Shown one piece after another: positions 44,901-56,900 of a stretch of DNA of 64,000 bases (positions are counted from its first letter, which is position 1; every line of letters begins with the position of its first letter). The stretch is from Patiria pectinifera (Eukaryota; Echinodermata; Asteroidea; Valvatida; Asterinidae). The translations under genes were made by a program, and so were the position numbers. The stretch covers positions 5,574,932 through 5,638,931 of the forward strand of contig CM057138.1 in NCBI GenBank assembly GCA_029964075.1, given 5' to 3'. The notes below the pieces were generated by a model. That model did not search any database. It saw only the letters and a program-made list of their open reading frames with translations, and was not told the DNA's origin.

Positions 44901-47900
44901 TCACCCAAATACGCTTGTAATGTTATTTCTTGCAAGCCATCGAACAGCACTGATTGTACAGTGCTTATTTAAATTTACAAAATGTAGTAACATTTATTTC
45001 CTTCATGGTAAATTACAAAAGATATAAAAGATTACAGATAAGAAAATCAAGTCAAGAAGAGGAGACAAAGCCTAAAAAGCAGAAGCTTGTGTAAGGCATG
45101 CCATGCATAACAAACACATAATAAAATACAAATTTTTCCCAGACTTGTACAGTGTTTTTCTATTTTTAATGGCACACATGGGTCAAAAAAAAAAAATCAG
45201 CTGATCCGGAAAAGTTGCATGCCTGAATATATAACACTTCCCCCATAGAGTAAGCACATACCGTACGATCGAGGACCGGTTTTAAACACAAGCACGGTCC
45301 CGAGGGTCAAAGGGCCTCCTTTGTTTTGTGTTGTGTCCTGCCCGCAATAAAATACAACAATTAAAACCATGAAGGTGAAGGGTGAACACCAACAGCGATG
45401 CTGCAAGATAAAGTTGCTTACATGTGTAGGATCACTGATTCGTCTTGGGATGCTGTACTCGCTGCTACTTCCACTCAGCTTCCTTGGAGACTCTCCCAAC
45501 TGCAAATCACATGTAATACAACCACCATAAATGCTTTACAGAAATCTTGCACTACAGTTGGTACTTGCACAATAATTGCTTCGACACTGTGTTATATATT
45601 TTTCACAACATTTTTTTAACCAGTTCACGCCGGATGACGCGTACACACGCAAATGTTTTACGGCATTTGGAATGGATGACGGATAAATTCGCAGGGATTG
45701 GGGCCAGAAACTTCTGTCAGCGACCCGCTCGCAGCGAGCGAGGCTGTAAAAACGAGTGTGCTGTTTGAGGGTGATGGCTTCAACCCGCCTGAGGTCAAGT
45801 GAAAAGTAATCTCGCGCCGCATTCTGTTCTAGTCAAAATAATCCCGGCCTGAACTGGTTAACAGACAACAAAAATATGCAATCTCTCAAAATGACAGTGT
45901 GGCAGATTTTACATTCTGTAATTTTCGAAACGAGGTAATTAGGATCACCTTCATTTCATGCATTTTAATCGTTTGCAATAATAACAACACTCAAACTCCA
46001 AAACAAAAGAAGAATGTTCACGAAACACCCCCAGCCCTGTTGAAGTTTTAGTTCAGTGGTTATTACACCTTTCCAGAAAACTTTGAAAAGCGATGCACAA
46101 CCTTTTGATCATGAAACACTGATCATTGGAAACGACCTATATTTCTTGATTTTTTCTTAATGACAACAAGCCAGATATGGAATAATTTCACGGGTTGTTT
46201 AGTACCAGTATGATGCTTAACCCAAGTAAGTTTATTATAATAATTACTTATAAGATAAACACAAATAATCCTATATGCATGTAACAGGCGATTTCTCTGC
46301 TTTCACCATGTGAAGTCTCGAACTTCAAATGGGTACAATTTTGTCAAAAAATGTCTGTTTTAAAGGTACAGTCCATCATTAAATTGATGCATTTTGTTCG
46401 TTTGAAGCAACAAAAGTGCTCCAAATCTAAAGAAGGGTGCTGATGAACAACTAACCTGATGAACTTTCAGCTCAGCTTCAGCTGTATGTTTCGAGAAAAA
46501 TAACGATCTAGAATCTGGATTTCAAATCAAAAGTTGCTGAATCATGTTTTGAATTGGGCCTGAATTCAGCGTCCGAGACAAGTTCTCACTGAGCCGAATG
46601 CAGCTACTCGATTCCGCGCACTGATCCGACGAATTATAGCAACCGCGTGCGTGTGCGTCATGTCAAGGCTTGCGTGCGCTTCGCCATATAAAAAAACCAG
46701 GATGCACCGTTGGAAAGGCCTTTTTTCGTTGATTTCTTCAAGATAGCTGCAAATGATGGACTGTAGCTTTAAAAACCTCTTTGTGACCAACTAACCGGAA
46801 GAGCCTGTTCTTGACGGAACACATACCATATAATGGTCAAACATTTCAAAGCCCCCAGGATTAAAATGAGCAATAAAAACTCACAGCAGCTATAGACGAG
46901 CCTTCCGTTGACAGACTATCCAGACTCAGCCTCCTAGAGAGGGATCTGCGGGGCCTACCCTGCCTGACGACTGGGGGCTCCGGACTGCTGGCTGACCGGG
47001 GGCTACCCAGGGAGGACATGGGGCTCTCCATGTCACTCAGGCTAGCCGGACTGTGGATGGTGACGGGCGGGATGGGAGATATCGTCACACTGCAAGGGGA
47101 GGGATGAGAAGACATTAGCCATACATTTTGGAAGTTGTGTATTTAGCTGGTTAGTTTAGCCGGATTTCTTTCAGTAACGATAGTTTGCCTGCTAGATTGA
47201 TCAGCGCGTTATAAAAGGTATTAAATTACCTCCACCATTGTGCAGCACCCGATGGCCTAGTGGATAAAGGCATATACATGTAGTTCGTGAGTGAGAGATC
47301 CCTGGTTCAAATCCCAGCCCTGCTGGCGACATTTTCATTTTTTTTTTCCCAATCCCAAAAAATTAAGAATATTGTTCTTTTCTCTTTTTAAATTGACTCC
47401 AACATTTAATTACAGAGTATTACATTTTCTTTTTGTGATTTGTGGCTCTGGAGGATGTTTTTAAAAGGGAAATAAAGTTTGAAATTGTAAAATGGTCTGA
47501 TTCCCATCTCGTGAATACGAAGTCACAACGACAATGTTGGTGCGGAACCAGACTAAATTTGTCAAGGTGAAAATGTCTAAGTCCCCAAAAAAGTCCCTGG
47601 GCATGTTCAGTAAAAACGCACCCCTCTTTCGTTGGTGCACAGAGCCCATAGGGAGAGGAAAAAAGCATTTTGTTTGCAGAGCATGCTTGCATACCCAGCA
47701 TAAATGCACATTGTAAATTTGTGACTTCGCATCCAGTTTTCATGATTTCACAAAGGGGTACCACATTTCAGCTCCAGCAAATTTCACAGCGAAACGTTTT
47801 TCCGACACTTCACATTGGCATTTGCAAGCATCATATATGAAGTTTAGTCTTGGCTCAAGCCTGGAGGTTTTTTTATGTTCGCCTACTAAAGGCCGGTTCA

Positions 47901-50900
47901 CACTTACGACCCGGCCTTTATTAGGTGCACATAATTGAGGTCCAGTCTTGAACTAAGACTAAACTACATGTACGATGAATAAAATCAGGCTCTGAACCCT
48001 TACAATGTACGTATTAAGTACCTTTTCTTGTAGCTATATGCCATTAATGAAGCAGGTTGATGTAGGGTGGTTGGTATGGCAGGATAGGGGGCCATGCACA
48101 CAGACAAGCCAGGGAAGGATATGAACAGGCAAAGGAAAATAAAAAATATGGGTTAGCATTACCACAACCAAAGCAGATGTCGTCTAAACTGTGCACAATG
48201 TAAGTTTGTACAATGCATAGGGGGAATTAGTTTCAAACCATCTTATTTTGGGGCATAATTATATTCAAGTACAAAAGTATGCCTTGAGGATAAATAGGTG
48301 GTGTTCAAATGTCTTGGGTACCGGGGTATGGTCAGCAGTAATACGCATGTCTATGAGAAGTCACTTCAGTCGCTTCCATTTAAGCGTGTGCTTTTTAACC
48401 CTCGGTGTGGCCACGTGGTGATAAAATTCTCCACATTTTCCAAATATGGTCATAACTTTTTTTCCCAATGGGCCAATAAGGCCAAGATTCCATGTAATCC
48501 TCACCCCTGTTATACACCACAAGCCTGTAGACTCCCATAAATATATTTTTAAAGGAAATTTTTTTCTTCCCCAAATGGCCTTAAAAACCAAAGTATAAAC
48601 TGTAACATCTTTAATCGCAGGGGCCTTGAAATTAATCTCTGGCGATATATCCTAGAAGCAATACCAATGAAAAGCTACAATAACGTGTTTGCAATGATTC
48701 TAAAATGAACTAAATTACAAGGGGGTATGTATATGCAGGAATAGGAAGCAGGAATCTACGATGCATGGGATTGGATGGGATGTGAAAAAAAAGAGCAAAA
48801 ACTTCCACAATGCGAAGAAAACTTGAAATACCAATGCACATAAAAGGTATGCTTGGGTCCAGTGCAAGTTCCCAAGACTTGATATGATTCTAGAGATGCC
48901 AACATTCAAAATTGAAAAAGAGTAATTTTCCATCAGCAGATCAGACAACTGCTGAAAACAAGAAATTCGATTCCCTACATAACATTAAACCTGCTGAAAA
49001 ATCATCCGCTAGTTTGATGAGACAGCCTTTGAAGTGTCAACATGATTTTTTCGTCTTACCGTGTTTTTCTATGTCGTATGATCCACCGTGAGCGATGTTG
49101 ATGTCACAGCGACATATGTTGCAGAAGGCATATTTTTCCCCACAAACAGATTTCAAAAGTCCCACTTTTTGCTGTACTCATCTTTAAACTTCTGGTGAAA
49201 TGAAGGCATCGTTGTTTGTTCTTTGATCGGCAAAATGGACAAACTATACGTTTATTGCCACAAAAAAATGCACCCGAAAACATTTCCGTGAATTGCACAG
49301 TAGAGCACGTGGTTCAATCCACCACCCCCAAGGCGGGTGATAATGTAGGGACGATTTGGTTTTACCTTCTGTATTGGTTGCCAACCTACTTCTACGTACT
49401 GGCATTGCCTACATGTATGTGTAAACTTGGAAAACCGAACTACATTGTATTATTTATTACGCCAAATTGGGCTCTTTTACATTGGGTGATGTCCTTTTTG
49501 TGCACACACTACATGTCGGCGCTCTTTTATGCGCTATAAAAATCACACCCAATAGTCTGATACCAAATTCTCATTTTATTAATACGCGCCATGCAAAAAC
49601 AGGAGTCAAGACACTACACGCACACATTATTTTATTCACGTAAAATCTTGGAAAATCATAGACAATCATATAAGGATCCTACAATCTTAATAAGTGTAAA
49701 TAAATCGTTTAAATTACGCCTTAAATCGTAAATGTTGGCATCTCTGTTATTCATCTTGTTGATAGCGCCCTCCACCGACATGACCATCCTACCACACCTG
49801 CCAGGGACTAATTCTGGCCACATTAGTGCAACAAATTCCCAATCCAGGCTTGGACTAAGACTAGTGACATTCATGACAAAACTCACCGGTCCCCATTTCT
49901 CCGACTGGCTCTGCTCCCATTCAGCTGCACATCGACCCCGCTGTCCTCGCTCGGACTCTTCACAGACCCGCCATATATCCCCTCCGAGCCGTTTTTACCT
50001 GTCTGGCTTTTGGAAGGTTCCTCGTGATGCACATCCACAGTTACGGTTTTCTGACTGGACTGCAGTATTGACTTTGAAGGGGTGATTCTCGACGACTTTT
50101 GATGACTTGATGAGGGTCTGATCAAAGTGGGTGGGGTGGATTCTATTGCAAAGTCCTGCATACAAACAACCGTGAAAATTATGCACATTTCTTGATGCTA
50201 TTAATAGTGCTGTCAATTTTCTAATAATTTAGTATTCGATTACTCGAAACTGCATTTGACCGAATATTTGGATATTCGAAACTGCCAGCTGCAACTGCGC
50301 ACTGCACTGGTAAAAAGTTGCACAAAGAGTTTGCAGGTTAAAATTGGTGTGCGGTGATCGGGATGCTGTTTTTTCAGTAAGTATTTTAAAGGGCTTTAAC
50401 GTGCTATAAGGATGTGAATGATGAACCGCTGTCGCCAAAATAGTTACATCATCGACAAAAGTGGCACCTGACAATGACTCGACCCGACTCCGACTCGAGT
50501 CCAAATTTTTGGCCACTCGAATCGAGTCCCAACGGGTAATTGACTCCATTCGATTCGAGTCACAAAATTCAGTGATTCTTTACAACTCTGGTATATGACT
50601 CGACTCAACTCGAGTCACAACCTTAAAATGACTTGACTCGACTCGAGTCACAAAATTCAGTGACTCATTACAACTCTAGTATGTGACTCGACTCGACTCA
50701 CTTCCTTAAAATGACTCAACTCAACTCGAGTCACACAATTCAGTGACTCGTTACAACTCTGGTACATGTAGTGAAGGATTAGCCATGCGTTATTTGTCCA
50801 TTGCAATTTTCTGATTTTTCCTTTGCATTTTTCCTATATTTCCCACAGCATTTTTTATCTATTGAATCATTTCACACCTTCCCATCAGCATTTTCCTTAT

Positions 50901-53900
50901 TTTCTTTCCATAGCATTTTTCCCATATTTGTCCTCAGGAATTTTCCCTTTTTTCCTACGCTGCTTACTGGTAGTGAGAAGTCTGGAAGCCCACTGGTGTC
51001 TTCATTGATCTGTCTGAGGTCAAAGCCATGCGGCCAATCATCAGGGTCAGAGGTCGTCTGTAAAGGTCAGCATAACAACAGGTGGATAATGCTTTATAGA
51101 GGGAGGGCATACACTGTAGATTATACATTTTTTGCAAATAGAAGTAATAAAGAATAATAAAATAAACACTGCAAAAAAATTAAGCCCACACTAAATGGAG
51201 GGGTCACAATTTTGAATCTGGTCTTATGATAACGTCATTTAGATCGACATTTGGGGAATATTGATACCCCGTTGGCTACCAAAGACAGTAGATTGTCCAA
51301 CACTGACACCGGTTTATGAAAAATGATGCAGTTTGAACAGTTGCAAATTTTATAGAGTATGCGAGTCGAGTGGAAATTGCTGCATGACCATGTGACACCG
51401 CCCAAAACGGCAGGGAAAGCAATCGCACAATGCCGTCGCATCAGTGCAACAAGGTCGTATCTTGACGTTCATTGACTTTGCGTGTACATCCGGGTTATTT
51501 TAAGCGAGATACAACCTTTTGACAATCTGAAACTCGCGTTTTGCATTCCTGCCATTTAAGGAGATACAACTTTGTTGCATTGACGCGACGATGCTTGCAT
51601 GCATGGGAGCACGCAAAATAAATTACCCGGGTTTTAAGGGCATGTGTGTTTGCGCTTGCAATTTCTCCTCGCGAATCTCTTCAATTGCAACTTTTCAAAC
51701 TGCTTAGAGCCTTTGGTAGCGTATCAAAATGTAGCTAACAACATTCCCCAGTGTATATAAATGACGTCATCATAAGACGATCAGATTAAAAATTATGACC
51801 CCTACGATGAGTGTGGAATTTCTTTTTTAGCAGTGTTTATAATATACATGTCAGTTTTAATTGATATTACGGGACAATTTTTTGACCTTAGCGTACTAAA
51901 AGGGAGTTCAATAAATTGGGTAACATTCAGGTATTTGCTTTGCCGGCCCTGTGCTTGGTGAAAACGAGTCCTCACAGCTGGTGTTGCCCATACTATGGTA
52001 TGTCCTCCCCAAAAAGTGTCAGTCTGACTGATTTTAAAATAAGTACAAAACTACAAGGTCAATTTTGAAAATTTTGTGTTGCCTTTGCCTCAACCCCTAT
52101 GAGTTTCATTTAATTTCCCTCATGCATCACTGCACAATTGTCAAATTGATCGCCACAACATTTTTTGACACTTTGACCAAGTTCCATTCCTTAATCAGTT
52201 TCAGTACTGTGTTATGTAAGCTGTTTAAAATCCTGCACGTGGTGAAAAAAAGGCTGATGTAGTTTGGGATTGGAATCATTTGCCCTTGAGCATTAAACTG
52301 AGGTCTTGCCATGATGACTGATAGCCAGGCAAATGATTCCAATCCCAAATGCAGCCCTTTTCACAACATGAAGCATTTTACACAGCTTATTTAACACAGT
52401 AGTGAAGTTGAATTTGGCAAGGAACTTGGTCACAGTGTCAAAAATGTTGTGATCAATTGATAATTGTGCAGTAATGCCCAACTAAAATTAAATGAAACTC
52501 ATAGGGGTGGAGGCCAAGGCTTAGGAGTATCTGCACAACCAAAAGTTTTCAAAGTTGACCTCATGGTTTTGTAGTTATTTCAAAAATAATCAGATGAACA
52601 CTTTTTTTAGGACATACTGTACTGTACACTAGAGTTTCAACCCCAAAACTGGTTTAGTTTGTCCGGGAATTCGGGCGATTCACAATGCAGTGCGCCACCA
52701 AGAGTTTGCCATGAAGAGTACATTTTTCAACTTTACGGTCGACAAAACATGGCCCATTTGAAGGAGTGTCAGTAGATAATTTAGGGTATCTTGTTATAGA
52801 TTGGGGCATAGTGTTATGCCGCCTTACAAAAAACACCATATTGATAATAAGAAAAGAAAAGAGCAAACATATACTAGAATCATTCACTTACGAAACTACT
52901 GACCAGAAAAACTAACAATTTCAAATGTCCCGCTCTGCGAATTTGCCGACCATCTCCCACAATGCACTGGGGAAAATGAACTGTCTGTGTCAAACTCTTG
53001 GTGGCGCACTGCATTGTGAATCGCCTGAATTGACAACAGGCAGCCGCCTCTCCATCCCGCTATCAGTTGTCCTACACACCTACAAATCCAAAATTTACCT
53101 TGACAAAGGGCGGCAACTGGGCAGGCACGTGTGGTGGTGTGATTGGCCGAGAGTCGATGGAGCTAGATGAGTAATGACTACTGCTTGAGAAAGTGTCCCC
53201 AAATAAACTCTCCCTCTCATTCATAAAGTGACCTCGTTGTCTGGCCTAATATGGTTAGAGAAAATATATAAGTAATTATCGTTAAAAGAAAATAAGATTA
53301 AAAAATTACATTAAAATTAGCAATGGGATCCATGTGGCCTGATCAGGAGAGCCCATTACAAGAATAGCAAAAGCTTGAAAGTTTCTGCAATCAAGACCAA
53401 AATCATTGATTTTTTATTGAATAAGTAAAAGAAAGTATATTTTAAAAAGCAAAACTTTGAACTGTAGGCCTATACCGGTATTAACTTCTCAAAGAAGAAC
53501 ATGCGTGGAACATGTAGATCATTTTGATAAAGTTAAAAATATACTGTCTGGCCAATGGTAATGTAAAAGCCAAGCTATAACATGCACAGTGCAAAGCCTA
53601 CATAAAACATACGGTAGTTGACATACATACATTTATGTGAAAAAAGTAAAACACAATCTTCATTGGCATTAAAATTTATAAATAAATTTTAACAAGTTTT
53701 ACTGTTTGTTGAGTATGAAAGAAAAACCTTTGTAATACAAATATAGTTTTTTTTAACATTACAGCAATCACTAAAAAAAAACATACATGTACATGTATCT
53801 GTTAAAGTACCAAGTTAAAGAAAAAAAGAAAAAAAATGCATGATTTTTTAAATGTCCTTTTATTTGCAGTCCACATTTCAGATCCAGAAAAAGGCCCTCA

Positions 53901-56900
53901 CAATACACGAACATGCAAATGAAATAATACAGTTATTTTGAACATACATGTATGTGCCCGCAAGCATTAACAAATGTACAGTACTTCATGTACATGTACC
54001 GTACTTAAAACTTACAAGTGGAAGGGTCATCAGGTCAAGAAAGGTAACCGCTGAAGTTCATGCTGATAAAGTCTGGAAATATGACACATGTTTTTGCCTA
54101 GACAATTTGACATTGGGTTCAGGTTGTGTAAATAAATCCTGCACGTACATATACACTACGGGTATTTGCAGTTTGTCATGTTGGTGGTTTTCCTAAGAAT
54201 GTGTATGCACAGGTAGTGTGTACATGTCTGACGTATTTTTGTCAAAAGTTGGCAAAGTTAAAAGTCTGAGTGAATTAACTGTCACAAAAAACCTGTAATT
54301 ACCTTTTTTTTGGTAAGAGATGGGTGTCTTTGAGGCTACATGTAATCTTACAAAAAATGTATACATTTTAAACAAGCTACTATACTGATTCATGAAGGAA
54401 CATACATGCATACCTGGATATTTGTACTTTTTTTGTAGCAACAACATTTGTTCTAGTCATAACATTCCTGAACATGTGGTACATACATATGTAGACCCAC
54501 ATGAACTTATTTCTCAACTTCTAACAATGGACATTTCACCCAAACACCATAACCAAATGCAAAATATATCCGAAAAATCACATGCACTATACACATGTAA
54601 TTTTCATATTCCATTGAGTTTAACTCAACTTCATGTTCACTGCATTTTTCCATCGGACAGGCTAAAGTATGACTGCATGGTCACCTCTGATAGGCCATCA
54701 GCCTCGGTCCAAAATTTTGGCCACCGGTATCAAATGAGGGGAATAATCGTCATAGCGATTTTTGGCAAGGTGTACACCTCCAGAGTTGGAAAATATGTGA
54801 TAGCATTGCAGCGGTGGCAGCTTTTTGGGTGTTATCACCCTTTTTTTTTCAAAATGTCCATCAAAATGCTTGTTAGGGGCGGTATACCTTGCGCATGCGC
54901 ACTATAATCATTTATGCCCTGATTTGTTACTGGCCAAACCCCAGGCTGACGGCCTATGAAACTGTCACATGCAATATCACATGATACACCTACATGGTAC
55001 ATGGGGGGTGGAGGTGGGGCAGTGGGGGTGCATATGGCTGGTAGGATGAGGAACCAGGTTGGTGCAAGGGGGGTTGGGGTGGTTGGGGGCATACAAATCA
55101 CTTGGCTGTGGAAAGTGGCTTCACAGCTGCTTCAATAGGTGCATGTGTTAGTTCAATCCATAATACATTAATAGCCTAATGGCCAAGTATTTATGGCCAA
55201 AAATTAGGGGCTTCATCATCGCAACCCAATTACGCAAAACCACCTGTACTGACATCACTTTACTGACGAGGGAGTAGGGACTTATAAAATAAATAAAAGA
55301 ACAGTACAAAAGCATTGAAAGGTCACAGTGGCAAACAAATACTGGCGCAAGGTAATCGGATTGGCAACAGCTGGTCAAGAACAATAGCCCTCAGGCACTG
55401 ACGGCTATTCTCATACAGTCTCATGTATGATTATTAAATATTCTGAATATCATCTGTAAGGTCGGTCCAAGTACAACCATGTGTTCATATTTCATCAATT
55501 GTGTACCAAGTGAAAACTGAAATATGTTTTACTAGAAGCTCAATGCTATTGTAGGTTACATTCATCTACCTATTTAGCGGTATATATACATGTACTTTAA
55601 TTGTTTTATTTAATTTATATGATCATGTATCATTATAGCTTGTAACTTTAGATAACACTAGAAAATAAAATAAATTTGAAGGCTTTCTTTGTTCAGTACA
55701 ACTTGATCCAAAAGTATTTCACATGTATTTTGCTCTCATAATTTTTACAATTTAGCATAATTTCTTAACTAAAATCATCCGTACATGTATGTAGATTCAC
55801 GTTATTCAACCAAAATTTTATTTTGTTACCACCTAGATCAGGTATGCAACTGGAAGTATTAAACAAAACTTATTTTTTATTTTATCTATTTATCTTTTTG
55901 TATTACAAGGACAGCCCCATCAGTTATCTAAGAAAGAAGGAGCAAATTTCAAGCTTGACAAGAGTTTCAATATACAGTGTTTTTAAAATTGTAATGGGAA
56001 AGTGCGAAATAAAAAAGTGAAAATCAGCTGAAAGGGAGAAAAAGTTGCATGCCTGTTAGATTTACAATATCAATGTACAGAAATAATTTTGTTCATTTGT
56101 AATATAACAAAATAACAAACACATTCCCAATAACAACACACGGTATACCGGTATCTTCAGGCAGACTTGAATCCTCTATCCTGATTGGTCGATCCATGGC
56201 ACTAAACCGTGCTATATTATGCCTAACACCATGGTCCATATCGCACTCCGGGTATTGTGCTATTCCAAGATGTGGACCCCATTCCAGCTGGTGTAAAGCA
56301 AGCTTTTTCCAACTTCATTATGCGTAAATTTTGCTTTGAAGATAAATTTATTTTCCCACTAGCGCTCATGAACAAAGAAAATGTAGTGCGTCTGTGTCCC
56401 ACACTACATTATTCCGTGTTCTACTCGTGCTCACGGGATAACTAATATTATCAACTTATCTGATTGGAAACTACATAACTCCAAAATTCTTCATTCTTTA
56501 TCATTCAGTGTTCAGACTGCACCACGAGCCAGGATAGAGTTATTATTGCTCAATTGGTTTTATAGAAATAAGGGATTTGTACAACTAAAAAAAACCTCAC
56601 CTTCATAGACTCAACCTCTCTCTTGAGCACCAATGAATCAAACTGGTCGATATCCCGTGGAAACACAAAACTACGGATCTCAGAGAACAATGAAAACTGT
56701 AAAAAAGAAATTAAAAAGACAGAAAAGACATAAAAATCTGACCCGCTCCACAAAAAAAGGGCATGAAGTTGCGCTGTGCATTATCGTGTAATTGCCCGCT
56801 CTACATTGAGAGGGTGACAATTTCATCGAAATGTGATTTTCATTTTTTGTCATGAATGACATCTTTATTGCCTAAAGTGTCAAGGTTCACTCACAGAAAT

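Noticed and set aside
48025..48095. Possible extra whirlin exon on the minus strand (open, Pro-containing, ends before gt)
   Set aside because: There is no AG acceptor in the upstream ~80 bases, and the flanking exons already join with correct split-codon phase.
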